NCBI GenBank assembly: GCA_023898685.1
Contig: CP060234.1
Span: forward strand, 744,001-808,000
Direction: 5' to 3'
Source: Phycisphaeraceae bacterium
Lineage (GTDB): Bacteria; Planctomycetota; Phycisphaerae; Phycisphaerales; UBA1924
Length of the DNA: 64,000 bases
Shown here: piece by piece, positions 47,831 to 57,024 of the stretch
Numbering within the stretch: the first letter of the stretch is position 1
How the letters are laid out: each line of letters begins with the position of its first letter
Program-made: the position numbers and the translations under genes
The notes under the pieces: generated by a model
Databases searched by the model: none
Told to the model about the DNA's origin: nothing
Seen by the model: only the letters and a program-made list of their open reading frames with translations

Positions 47831-49390
47831 ATGACCAGCGGGTTGGACACTGCGGCGGCGCCCCCGAGCGGCTCGCCCCAGGTCGGCAAGCCCGGCGGGG
47901 GCAACCTCGGCGACAAGGCCGCCGTCGGCTTCGTGTTCATGGTGGCGCAGACGCTCGGGGTGCGGTTCGTCCGGCTGGGCGGGCAGGTTCTGCTGGCCTG
48001 GCTCCTCTTCCCCGAAGACTTCAAGCTGTTCGCGCTCGCGGTCACCGTCCACCAGTTTGTCTCGGTGCTCAAGAACGCGGGTCTGCGTGACATCCTGATC
48101 CACCGCCAGGCCGGGATGCAGAAGTGGATCAACCCGGCCGTCTGGATGAGCGCGGCCATGGGGGTTGGAGGCGGGCTGTTGATTGTGGTCATCTCGCCCG
48201 CGGTCGTTTGGTTCTACGGCGGCGACAGGGCGCTGTACCCGCTGCTCTTCGTGCTCGCGCTCACGACGTTGTTCCAGTCGCTGGGGCAGGTACCGACCGC
48301 GATCCTCCACGCGGAGCTCCGTTTCAAGCTCGGGGCGACGATCGAGGCGGTGAACAACACGTTGCAGATGGTGCTGACGGTGTACTACGCGTGGGCCGAG
48401 CTCGGGCCGCTCAGCTTCGTGCTCCCGATGCTCCTGATCGCTTTCCTGCGGACCGCGTACATGTGGTGGCTTATCAGGCCGCGTGTGCGGCGTGATCCGC
48501 AGCTCCGCCGCTGGCGGTACATCCTGGGCGATTCGACCCGGCTGATCGGGGCGGACGTGGCGCGGACGATCTCGTACCAGGCGGACTACATGACGCTCGG
48601 CCGCACTTTTCCGAACAGCCCCGTTCTGGGTCACTACTACTACGCGTTCCAGATTTCGAGCCAGGCGGTGATGCTGCTGGGGCGGAACTTCGACATCGTG
48701 CTCTTCCCGGCGCTTTCGAGCATCAAGGACCACGCCGAGCGTCACCGGCGGGCGTTCATCCAGGCGATGCGCATGCTGGCGATCGTCGGCTTCCCGCTCT
48801 GCCTGCTCCAGGGCGCGGCGGCGGCGCCCACCATTCTGGCTCTGCTCCCCCAGCGCTTCCACCCCACGATCCCCTACGTGGTGGTGCTCAGCGTCGGGAT
48901 GGCGCCCAGGCTGATGATCCCGATCTGCTCGGCGATGCTCCGCTCGCAGGGCCGGTTCGCCGTCTACTCGAAGCTGACGTGGGGCTTTGCGTTCGCCGTG
49001 GTCGCGTTCGCGGTCACGGCCGCGATCTTCTCCACCGCCATCGGCGTGGCGGTCGCGGTCTCCGCCGCGTTCGTTGTGTCGGGCCTGCTGCACGTCATCG
49101 TCACGCTCTGGGGCGGCGAGGCGCCGATCCGCAGCACGCTCCGGGTGTTCGCGGCGCCGACGATCCTCAGCATCGGGGCCTGCATGGCGGGCTGGTTCGC
49201 GGCGAGCGCTCTGCCGAGCCACAGCGTGATGTGGAACCTGGCCCGTGCCTCGGTCGTCGTCGCGGTCGTCGCCGCTGTCTACACACCGCTGATCTACCTG
49301 TTCGAGCGCGAAGCAACGCTCGAGATCGTGCGGCGGCTCACCAGGCTGCTGAAGCGTCGCGCCGGCCGACGGGCCGCACTTGAGGCATAG
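47831..49390 (+). CDS. Polysaccharide flippase (Wzx/MOP family)
   Basis: A 519-residue membrane protein with about 12-14 helices. The N-terminal NLGDKAAVGFVFMVAQTLGVRFVRLGGQVLLAWLLFPEDFKLFALA pattern is that of PST/Wzx exporters. Central strings such as ADVARTISYQADYMTLGR and LGHYYYAFQISSQAVMLLGRN are also typical. It moves lipid-linked repeat units across the inner membrane. The ATG at 47831 is chosen so that the protein starts a short way before the conserved region. ATG 47765 in the same frame is an alternative. It follows the O-antigen ligase gene after 143 bp. A hairpin at 49403-49425 lies just after the stop. Confidence 0.82.
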   Translation: MTSGLDTAAAPPSGSPQVGKPGGGNLGDKAAVGFVFMVAQTLGVRFVRLGGQVLLAWLLFPEDFKLFALAVTVHQFVSVLKNAGLRDILIHRQAGMQKWINPAVWMSAAMGVGGGLLIVVISPAVVWFYGGDRALYPLLFVLALTTLFQSLGQVPTAILHAELRFKLGATIEAVNNTLQMVLTVYYAWAELGPLSFVLPMLLIAFLRTAYMWWLIRPRVRRDPQLRRWRYILGDSTRLIGADVARTISYQADYMTLGRTFPNSPVLGHYYYAFQISSQAVMLLGRNFDIVLFPALSSIKDHAERHRRAFIQAMRMLAIVGFPLCLLQGAAAAPTILALLPQRFHPTIPYVVVLSVGMAPRLMIPICSAMLRSQGRFAVYSKLTWGFAFAVVAFAVTAAIFSTAIGVAVAVSAAFVVSGLLHVIVTLWGGEAPIRSTLRVFAAPTILSIGACMAGWFAASALPSHSVMWNLARASVVVAVVAAVYTPLIYLFEREATLEIVRRLTRLLKRRAGRRAALEA

Positions 49391-49402
49391 CACGCCGGCT
49401 GT

Positions 49403-49425
49403 GGGTCGAGCCCCGCGTTCGACCC
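49403..49425. terminator. Hairpin between convergent flippase and GT4 genes
   Basis: GGGTCGA (49403-49409) pairs with TCGACCC (49419-49425) around a 9-nt loop. No T run follows on either strand, so terminator function is only suggested by its place between two converging genes. Confidence 0.35.
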
Positions 49426-49456
49426 GCGTAGGCGATCTGGGTCAACCATGCCGGGG

Positions 49457-50764
49457 CTATCGGCCAGGGCCGCGTCCCAGCGCGGCCATCAGCCGCTGCT
49501 TGATCCGTCCCGCCGCCTGCACGGTGGACGCGGCCAGCAGCGCGCGATCCCGCAGCGCGTTCGCGCCCGGCACCGGGGCAAGGAGTTCCATAAGCTGCGC
49601 GGTCGACGCACCGCGTGTGAGCCCCGGGATCTCGGCGATCTTCCCGGGAATCTGTTCGCGACGATCGGCGCTGAGAACGGCGTCGAACACACCGAGCAGG
49701 TGCCCGGTGAGGAGCCGGCCGTCACAGTGCTGGCGCACCCAATCGGCGGCGCCGTGGCCAAGCCTGACTCGCGTCTCGGGCTCTCGGGCGAGCCGCCGCA
49801 TGGCGTCGGCGAAGGACCGGCCATCGCCGGCGACAAGCCCGCCCCGCTCGTGACCGACCACCTCGATCTGTGAATTGTCCCTGAGCGGCGTGCTGAGGGT
49901 CACGGTCGGGACGCCGGCGAGCGCCGCCTCGCAGATCACCATCCCGAACGTCTCGCCGCATTTCGCGGCGTGCGCGAAGACATCGATCGATCCGTAGCAG
50001 GCCCGCAGGGCCGCATCGCCGTGGAGGAAGTCGATCGAGACGATCCGCCGGCGGATGGACTCCGGCAGGCGGTCTCTTGCGGCGTGAAGCGTCGGGGCGA
50101 GCCCGACGGTGACGAGCCAGACATCGTCCCGTTCGCGGGCGACCTCGCCGAAGGCCTCGAAAAGGACGCGGGACCACTTCGGGCCGAGGGGCTGGGCCAC
50201 TCGGCCGAAGACCACGGCCTCGGATGGGATGCCGTGCTCGGCGCGCCACGACGCCCGGGCGTCGGCGGCGACGGGGCCGAAGCGATCGGCACGGATGATG
50301 TGCGGCATGGCGATGCCGACCGGCGCGGGCGAGAGCCCCCGGCAGCGGCGGTGCCATTGCCACAGGCACCACCTCGACAGCTGCACGTGCACGTCGATCA
50401 GACGGCGCTGAGGGCTCCGGTCGGCTCTGGCGAAGTGGTTGGTCTCCACGACCGCCCTCGTGCCGGCGTCCCGCAGAGCCGCGAGGATCTCGTCGGTTGT
50501 CGGGTCGGCGAACCCGGGGCGATGGACATGCACCGCGTCGGGCCGCCACGCGAGGGCGGCGCGCAGCGCCTCGCCCGGGGTCGTCTCGTCGGCGACGAAC
50601 ACCTCGATCCCCTGCCCGCGCAGCTGCTCGAGCCTCGGCCCGCCCGCCTCGTAGGCGAAGACGGCGGAATCGACGCCCGCGTCGGCGTAGCACTCCGCAT
50701 GGGACTGGGCGGATCGCTGTGTTCCGCCCGGGCCGAGGTTTCGGACGATGGTCAGAAGCCGCAT
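49457..50764 (-). CDS. Glycosyltransferase family 4 protein
   Basis: A 435-residue GT-B glycosyltransferase. The N-terminal MRLLTIVRNLGPGGTQRS is the usual GT4 entry (G-G-x-x acceptor loop). PDAVHVHRPGFAD follows. In the C-terminal domain the donor-binding motif CGETFGMVICEAALAG has the E-x7-E pattern. VVFGRVAQPLGPKWSRVLFEAF is the interdomain strand. It probably adds a sugar to the lipid-linked repeat unit. It is convergent with the flippase gene. The donor sugar is not deducible. GDP-fucose made by gmd and fcl in the locus is one possibility. Confidence 0.8.
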   Translation of the reverse strand: MRLLTIVRNLGPGGTQRSAQSHAECYADAGVDSAVFAYEAGGPRLEQLRGQGIEVFVADETTPGEALRAALAWRPDAVHVHRPGFADPTTDEILAALRDAGTRAVVETNHFARADRSPQRRLIDVHVQLSRWCLWQWHRRCRGLSPAPVGIAMPHIIRADRFGPVAADARASWRAEHGIPSEAVVFGRVAQPLGPKWSRVLFEAFGEVARERDDVWLVTVGLAPTLHAARDRLPESIRRRIVSIDFLHGDAALRACYGSIDVFAHAAKCGETFGMVICEAALAGVPTVTLSTPLRDNSQIEVVGHERGGLVAGDGRSFADAMRRLAREPETRVRLGHGAADWVRQHCDGRLLTGHLLGVFDAVLSADRREQIPGKIAEIPGLTRGASTAQLMELLAPVPGANALRDRALLAASTVQAAGRIKQRLMAALGRGPGR

Positions 50765-50884
50765 GTGTTTCCACCGAGAAGCCGGTCTCGTGCCGCGTCG
50801 GACGCGGCGGTCATGATAGTCACCCGTCGACGCCGAGCGGCCCGGCGTCGCGCCGCCTCGGAGCCCTCGCCAGCCTCGACAATC

Positions 50885-51733
50885 TCAACGCGCCGATTCG
50901 GGCGTCGCGCCGAGATTCCAGTAGTCGGCCGGCTTTCCATAGTGTTCAAGGAATCTTGCGCAGTCCTCGGCGACCCGCTCGATCGCCCAGAGCCGCGTGG
51001 ATTCGTCCCAGACGGGCCGGCCCTGGACAGGCTTCTTGAGCGCGCGCCTCACGCCGTCCCGGATCGCGAGCGGCATCGCGTCACGGACGCGGCTCATGAG
51101 CGGTACGCGGCGGAGCACGCCTGCGACGGGTCCATCGACGAGCTTGCCGACCGACTCGTTTCTGGCCTCGAGATCGGGGATCGGCGCGTCGGGATCGACG
51201 CCGATGTGCTCGAAGCAGCGTCGCAGCGTCGCCGCCGGATCGCGGCGGTACTCCTCGAAGAACAGGACGAGGATCTGCTCGTCGGCGAATCTCTCTCTGT
51301 AGGCACTGATCTGGAACCAGTATCTGCTCGCGTCCAGCATCCCCGGCGACTCCTGAAGAGACCGGCAGAAGTCGTCGCTCGCGCCCTCGTGGCCCATCGA
51401 CCGCCACTGGATCCACATGGACTCGACCCGGTCCAGAGGATGGCGGGTGACGTAGATCAGGCGAACGTCCGGGAGGTCGCTGGCGATCCGCTCGGGGACG
51501 CCCGGATAGAGCGTCGCCTGCGAATACCGCACTGTGCCCTCCCCCGCGGCGCGGCACTCGCCCGCCCCGTCGAAGAGCCGTTCATACCAGCCCCAGCCCC
51601 GGTCATAGTGGGCCGAGAAGAAGCCAGGCTCCTTCGGGTCGGTGACGAAGACATCCGGGTGCTGCTCGAGTTGGGCGCAGATGCTGGTGGTCGCGGCCTT
51701 CTCGGCGCCGATGACGATGAATGTCGGCCTCAT
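50885..51733 (-). CDS. PAPS-dependent sulfotransferase
   Basis: A 282-residue sulfotransferase. The 5'-phosphosulfate loop is GAEKAATTS just after the first strand (PTFIVIGAEKAATTS). The 3'-phosphate site is TRHPLDRVESMW with R and S in the expected places. EPGFFSAHYDRGWGWYERLF is typical of bacterial carbohydrate sulfotransferases. The ATG at 51733 with GGGAG upstream begins the fold. It lies within the polysaccharide locus next to GT4, so it probably sulfates a sugar of the surface polymer. A sulfatase gene is found 2.5 kb downstream of the locus. Confidence 0.85.
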   Translation of the reverse strand: MRPTFIVIGAEKAATTSICAQLEQHPDVFVTDPKEPGFFSAHYDRGWGWYERLFDGAGECRAAGEGTVRYSQATLYPGVPERIASDLPDVRLIYVTRHPLDRVESMWIQWRSMGHEGASDDFCRSLQESPGMLDASRYWFQISAYRERFADEQILVLFFEEYRRDPAATLRRCFEHIGVDPDAPIPDLEARNESVGKLVDGPVAGVLRRVPLMSRVRDAMPLAIRDGVRRALKKPVQGRPVWDESTRLWAIERVAEDCARFLEHYGKPADYWNLGATPESAR

Positions 51734-51817
51734 CCGGAACTTCGCTCCCCGCCTGATCTCTGATACGCCCCGACCCCGCACGCGTGACGATCGACACGCT
51801 CATGATACAGAGCCGGG

Positions 51818-52918
51818 TCACCTGACATCTACCCACAGGCCCAGGTGCCGCGCCCCGTCGCAGCGGATCCGCCCTGTCGCCGTCGCGTGGACGCCCTTGG
51901 CGAGACGGGCGAGGTCGATCTCGAACAGGGGCCAAGCCGCGGGGAAGGTGCCCGTCGGCCCCATCCCGGCGTCGGCCCGCGCGGGGTGCAGCCCCGGGCA
52001 GAACCGCGAGACCGACCAGGCATGCCCCGGCGTGTTGAAATCACCCACCACGATGTCGGGGGTGAACAGCGGATCGTTCTCCCGGCGCTTCACGAAACGC
52101 CACCGGCCGATCTCGTCGGATTCCATCACGCTCTCGATCTTCCGGATCCGCCGTGCCGCCTCTTCGAAAAGGGCGCGCCGCGACGCGCCGAGCGTCCTCG
52201 GCATATCGACGGCCCAGACGACCCGGGGGCCGTCGGGCGTCTCGATCTCGAACATCGCGATGCCCGCGCCGCCGCCGATGTCATCCTTGATCCAGGACTC
52301 CTGGGGCCCGATCGCGGCCGACGCTCGGCGTCGGACCGGCCAACGCGACAGGACACAGAAGCCGCCCTGCCTGACGAGGTGGACTTCCGACGGCGGCGAT
52401 GACCCCGGCACGAGGCCTGTCGCACGCTCGAGCAGTTGCTCGGGCGGGAAGCCGTAGAGCTTCTCGAAGGAGATCCGGTTAGGGTGGACGTTGGAGAGGA
52501 CGACCACATCGCCGCCGGCGTCGAAGAGCGGATCGAGGTCGACGTGCGCCGCTCCGTAGCTGATGTTCATGAAGGTGAGGCGGAGTTCGGGGTCGTCGGC
52601 CTTCGGGAGCACCACGCGGTAGAGCCTCCACTGACCCAGAAGCAGCCACGCCATCAGGCCAGCGACGATCAGCAGCGGCAGCCGCACCCGCTTGGCCTTC
52701 CGCCCCCGCAGCAGCCCCTCGATCAGCACAACGACAAGCCCCGAGAGCACGATCGCCTCGGTCGGGATCCAGTCGAGGTATTGCGTCCAGAGCAGGCGAT
52801 CGCCGATGGCCCGCCCCACAAGCCACGCCGCGAGCCCGGCCAGCCACGGCGCGACGACGATCCATCCCAGGATCGATCGCACCCGGCCCGGGTGGTGTGT
52901 CTGCTCGCGTCGGCCCAT
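51818..52918 (-). CDS. Membrane-anchored endonuclease/exonuclease/phosphatase-fold protein
   Basis: A 366-residue protein. Three N-terminal membrane helices (ILGWIVVAPWLAGLAAWLVG; AIVLSGLVVVLIEGLL; LPLLIVAGLMAWLLLG) are followed by an EEP-type domain outside the membrane. Visible parts are LTFMNISYG near the start of the domain, VVGDFNTPGHAW (G-D-F-N) and RHLGLWVDV in place of the usual S-D-H motif. The first metal-binding Glu is not obvious: ISYGAAHVDLDPL has Asp instead, so activity may differ. Such proteins are common in envelope loci with unclear function. It is divergent from fcl with a 55-bp gap. An in-frame start at 53011 would overlap fcl and is rejected. Confidence 0.7.
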   Translation of the reverse strand: MGRREQTHHPGRVRSILGWIVVAPWLAGLAAWLVGRAIGDRLLWTQYLDWIPTEAIVLSGLVVVLIEGLLRGRKAKRVRLPLLIVAGLMAWLLLGQWRLYRVVLPKADDPELRLTFMNISYGAAHVDLDPLFDAGGDVVVLSNVHPNRISFEKLYGFPPEQLLERATGLVPGSSPPSEVHLVRQGGFCVLSRWPVRRRASAAIGPQESWIKDDIGGGAGIAMFEIETPDGPRVVWAVDMPRTLGASRRALFEEAARRIRKIESVMESDEIGRWRFVKRRENDPLFTPDIVVGDFNTPGHAWSVSRFCPGLHPARADAGMGPTGTFPAAWPLFEIDLARLAKGVHATATGRIRCDGARHLGLWVDVR

Positions 52919-52973
52919 GCTCCCTGTACGCCTTCCGTCCCCGTATGATCGGCCCGCAACCGAGGGGATCATC

Positions 52974-53981
52974 ATGTCTTTCAACTGGTCGAGCAAGCGG
53001 ATCGTGGTCACCGGCGGGGCCGGGTTCCTGGGTCATTTCGTGCAGGCGGGTCTCAAGGCCCGAGGGGTGCCGCAGGACCACATCTTCGTTCCGCTGATCG
53101 AGGACTACGACCTCACCGAGAAGGACCAGTGCGCCAGGCTGTATAAGAGCGCCTTCCCGGGCGAGCAGGTCGACCTCGTGATCCACCTCGCGGCGGAGGT
53201 GGGCGGCATCGGCGCCAATCGCGATAACCCGGGTCGCTACTTCTACGCCAACATGGCGATGGCGCTCCACCTGATCGAGCAGGCCCGCGTGGACGGGTTC
53301 GCCGGGCGCGGCGCCAAGTTTCTCCAGGTGGGCACGATCTGCGCCTACCCCAAGTTCACGCCGGTTCCGTTCAAGGAGGAGAACCTCTGGGACGGCTACC
53401 CCGAGGAGACCAACGCCCCCTACGGCATCGCGAAGAAGGCCGCGTGGCAGATGCTCGACGCGTACAAGATGCAGTACGGCATGGATGGGGTGTACGTGCT
53501 GCCGGTCAACCTCTACGGCCCGCGTGACAACTTCAACCTGCACTCGAGCCACGTGATCCCCGCGCTCATCCGCAAGTGCATCGAGGCCCAGGACCGGGGA
53601 GACGAGTTCATCGAGGTCTGGGGCACGGGCTCGGCCAGCCGCGAGTTCCTGTTCGTCGAGGACGCGGCGGACGGCATCCTGACCGCGGCCGAGAAGATGA
53701 ACGACCCGACGCCGATGAACCTGGGCACGAACTTCGAGATCACGATCAAGGACCTGGTGCATCTGATCGCGCGGCTCACCGGCTTCGCGGATGAGTCCAC
53801 GATCGAGCAGAAGATCCGCTGGGATCCGACCAAGCCCGATGGCCAGCCGCGGCGCTGCCTCGACGTGCAGCGTGCGAAGGACCTGATGGGCTGGCAGGCG
53901 AAGGTGGGGTTCGAGGAGGGGTTGGCGCGGACGATCGCGTGGTTCCGCGAGCACCGGGGCGACCCGGACGCGCGGATGTAG
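52974..53981 (+). CDS. fcl: GDP-L-fucose synthase
   Basis: A 335-residue extended short-chain dehydrogenase. It epimerises and reduces GDP-4-keto-6-deoxymannose to GDP-L-fucose with NADPH. The cofactor loop is TGGAGFLG. Landmarks of the family are HLAAEVGGIGANRDNPGRYFYANMAM, VGTICAYPKFTPVPFKEENLWDGYPEETNAPYGIAKKA (with the Y-x-x-x-K pair) and NLYGPRDNFNLHSSHVIPALIRK. The ATG at 52974 directly precedes the fold. Together with gmd at 45237 it completes the pathway from GDP-mannose. Confidence 0.92.
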   Translation: MSFNWSSKRIVVTGGAGFLGHFVQAGLKARGVPQDHIFVPLIEDYDLTEKDQCARLYKSAFPGEQVDLVIHLAAEVGGIGANRDNPGRYFYANMAMALHLIEQARVDGFAGRGAKFLQVGTICAYPKFTPVPFKEENLWDGYPEETNAPYGIAKKAAWQMLDAYKMQYGMDGVYVLPVNLYGPRDNFNLHSSHVIPALIRKCIEAQDRGDEFIEVWGTGSASREFLFVEDAADGILTAAEKMNDPTPMNLGTNFEITIKDLVHLIARLTGFADESTIEQKIRWDPTKPDGQPRRCLDVQRAKDLMGWQAKVGFEEGLARTIAWFREHRGDPDARM

Positions 53982-54250
53982 GGCCGACGAAGCTCCGGAA
54001 ACAACCCGGGACGGCCCGGTGCGGTACGAACGGCGCCCCGCTTTCAAGATCTGCGGCTCAGGGCTTGTTTGGGTGCAGCCGATTCTGTAGCCTCGCCTGC
54101 GGTGTCCGTGCCGATTGGCGGCGTCAGCATCGGTGTGCTCCGGTCGACCCGGACCTGCGTTCGATGGTCCGAAACACAGGCGCGTGAGTGCCGGTCGAGA
54201 CGAGGGTCGGTTCGCGGCGTCTGCACGTCGCGCGTCCGAGAGGTGGGTTC

Positions 54251-56776
54251 ATGCTTCCGAGGGCCATCCTGCTTGTTTCGGCGATGGCCGCGGCGGGCGT
54301 CTCGGCGGTCGGAACCGCCCAACCCGCCAATCAGGCGGTCCAACGGATCGAGCCCACCGCGGCCCCCCCACTTGATCCACCGCCGAACATTCTGTGGATC
54401 ATCTCCGATGACGCCGGATGGGCCGACCTGAGTTTCAACGAGTTCGGCGGCGGCCCGATCCCGACGCCGTCGATCGACTCGATCGCCGACCGGGGCGTCT
54501 GGTTCAGCGACGCCTACACCGGCCAGCAGTGCGCGGTGAGCCGGGCGCGGATGTTCCTCGGCCTGCACAACCAGCGGACCGGGTTCGCCGGCGACGAGGC
54601 GGATGATCTCGATCCCACCAACGGCGTGGTCGAAGGACTGCGGCTCGAGGACACGACCGTCTTCGAGGCCATGAAGGACGCCGGCTACGACGTGGCCTTC
54701 TTCGGCAAGTGGCACCTGGGCACGGAACTGGACGAGGTGGTCGATGGCCAGCTGGTGACGCCCGGCAACCTGCCGCCCCGGCACGGCATCGACTACTTCC
54801 TCGGCATTACCGGCGGGCAGCGCAGCTACTTCTTTGGGAGCAACTTCGACTACACCACCCGGTTCCGCGAGCTGACGCTCAACCCGCAGACCAACATCGT
54901 CGACGACATCGACGTCGAGGACGCGTACCCGGTGAACGCCTACACGACCGATGTGCTCGCCGACGAGGCCGCCAATTTCATCGCCGGTCGGACGGGTCGG
55001 GGCCGACCGTTCTTCGTCGTGCTCTCGTTCACGGCGCCGCACCTGCCGCTCCAGGCGATACAGAGGTACTTCGACTACGTCGATGCGCACATCCCGGGGC
55101 TCGAGGGTGATCGTCGCACCTACGCGGCGATGATGGTCGCGCTTGATTTCGGTGTCGGCACCATCCTCGATCGGCTCGACGATCCAAACTCGGATGGGGA
55201 TCGCGCCGACAGCATGCTCGCCAACACTCTGGTCTGCTTCATCAACGACAACGGCGGCCGCGAGGACCGGGGCGCCCTGAACGACCCGCTCCGGGGCATG
55301 AAGGGCGACACATTCGACGGCGGCATCCGCGTGCCGATGTGCATGGCCGGGCCCGGCATCCCGCCCGGGCTCGGGCTCTACGCCCACCCGGTGGATTCGG
55401 CCGACCTCATGCCGACCTTCATGGCGCTGGCCGGGCTGGACCCGCCCGCGGTCAGCGACGGCGTCAACCTGCTGCCCTACCTCGACGGCACGCTCCAGGG
55501 CGAACCGCATCAGGCGATCATGGTCAGCTCGGGCATCCCCCGGGGGATCGGCCTTCGCGCCCAGAACTGGAAGTTCACGATCGAGAACGGTCAGTCAAAC
55601 CAGTACGAGCCCGTGCTCTACGACATCGCCTCGAATCTCGAGGAAGACGTGCCGGTCACCGATCTGCACCCGGACGCGATGTCCATGCTGGTCGAGCGGG
55701 TCAACGGCTTCGAGGCGGAGTACGAGAGGCTGCGGTGGGGAGACGCCGGGATCAACCAGTTCGACGTGTTCGACTACCGCTCAACCGCCGCGGCCGCGGC
55801 GTGGGGCGACGCGGGCGTCTGGGCGGCCGGCGATGCGGACGCCCCCGTGGCGACCATGACTCGCTTTGACGGATACGCGAACCTGCATGTCCGCTTCCCC
55901 GCCCGGGACACGACCTATCGCGCGACCAATGACCTGCAGAGGAGCCCCGGATTCCCGCAGATGCTCAACAGCATCGAGCACTTCGGCCAGGCTTCAGGCG
56001 ACGGGTCGATGGTGGCTTTGGACGGCCTACCCCTGGTGTTCGTCGACACGCTGGACGGACAGCCGCCGCGCATCTCAGAGAACGCCCTGTACACGGGCTT
56101 GCCCCAGACCCGGCTCGAACTGGCCTTCGACGTGTCCGTCTGGGACGACCTGACATTCGACGGGAGCGGCCACGGCGATGTCCTGGTTTCGGGCGACGTC
56201 GTCGAGGCGAGGGCGGGCCGAAGCGTATCGTTCGCCCCCAAGCACCGGCTCGTTCTGAGCGGAGATATCCGGCTGAGCGGCGATGTCCGGGTGCTCAAGG
56301 GAACAACGGTGCTCGCGCAAGGCGGGCGACTCGACGCGGCGTCGGTTCTGGTGAAGGCTGGAGCGGTGCTGGAACTCGCCCCCTCCGCAGCCTTGCCTGA
56401 CTGCATCGCTGATGACGCCGCGGTTTCGTTGGCCTCGGGAGGCGGGACACCGGCGCTCGTGCTGAATTTCGCGGGGACTGAGGTGATCGGGTCGCTCGTG
56501 ATTGACGGCATGGCGCAGCCGGCGGGCAACTACACCAGCGGAACGAACCCCGGCCTCATCGCCGGGAGTGGCAAGATCAGCATCCCGGCTGATTCGCCAT
56601 GCAACGCCGCGGACATCGCCAGGCCGTATGGGCGCCTCGACCTCGCGGACATCTCGGCGTTCGCCAGGGCGTTTGTGGGTGGGGATCCGCTCGCCGATCT
56701 GGCCGAGCCCACCGGGGTGCTCGACCTCGCCGACGTCAGCGCCTTTGTGTCGGGGTTCATCGCCGGCTGCCCATAG
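54251..56776 (+). CDS. Secreted sulfatase with variant active-site motif, PATR-like segment and GC-type dockerin
   Basis: An 841-residue exported protein with a signal peptide (MLPRAILLVSAMAAAGVSAVG). The sulfatase domain starts PNILWIISDDAGWADL (metal ligands D53, D54). The site that normally reads C/S-x-P/A-x-R is here C94-A-V-S-R98, with Val in the third place. HRTGF-like NQRTGF, FFGKWHLG, SFTAPHLP and CFINDNGG follow as in other type I sulfatases. After about residue 530 come beta-rich segments, one resembling autotransporter/PATR repeats (VLNFAGTEVIGSLVIDG), then two dockerin repeats ending FIAGCP. The ATG at 54251 has GAGAGGTGG upstream. It may act on sulfated glycans, including the cell's own polymer or algal ones. 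Confidence 0.8.
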   Translation: MLPRAILLVSAMAAAGVSAVGTAQPANQAVQRIEPTAAPPLDPPPNILWIISDDAGWADLSFNEFGGGPIPTPSIDSIADRGVWFSDAYTGQQCAVSRARMFLGLHNQRTGFAGDEADDLDPTNGVVEGLRLEDTTVFEAMKDAGYDVAFFGKWHLGTELDEVVDGQLVTPGNLPPRHGIDYFLGITGGQRSYFFGSNFDYTTRFRELTLNPQTNIVDDIDVEDAYPVNAYTTDVLADEAANFIAGRTGRGRPFFVVLSFTAPHLPLQAIQRYFDYVDAHIPGLEGDRRTYAAMMVALDFGVGTILDRLDDPNSDGDRADSMLANTLVCFINDNGGREDRGALNDPLRGMKGDTFDGGIRVPMCMAGPGIPPGLGLYAHPVDSADLMPTFMALAGLDPPAVSDGVNLLPYLDGTLQGEPHQAIMVSSGIPRGIGLRAQNWKFTIENGQSNQYEPVLYDIASNLEEDVPVTDLHPDAMSMLVERVNGFEAEYERLRWGDAGINQFDVFDYRSTAAAAAWGDAGVWAAGDADAPVATMTRFDGYANLHVRFPARDTTYRATNDLQRSPGFPQMLNSIEHFGQASGDGSMVALDGLPLVFVDTLDGQPPRISENALYTGLPQTRLELAFDVSVWDDLTFDGSGHGDVLVSGDVVEARAGRSVSFAPKHRLVLSGDIRLSGDVRVLKGTTVLAQGGRLDAASVLVKAGAVLELAPSAALPDCIADDAAVSLASGGGTPALVLNFAGTEVIGSLVIDGMAQPAGNYTSGTNPGLIAGSGKISIPADSPCNAADIARPYGRLDLADISAFARAFVGGDPLADLAEPTGVLDLADVSAFVSGFIAGCP

Positions 56777-57024
56777 TCGAGACGAACTGGCGGCCTCGAT
56801 CCCCCGCCGGATGTCCTGACCGGGATCGCGCGAGGTTCGGTCACACACCCGCTCGATGTGGATACCCACTATTTGGGGGAGAGCGGCAGGAACGCCCCGT
56901 TCGGAAGCCGCGTTCGGACCGATCCCGGGTTTCGGCTGGAAACCCGTGAGTTGCATCAATCACCCCCCGCTTCCGGACCGAAGACCCCCTTCCGCACCCG
57001 ATGCCATCGACAGGGGAACCACCC

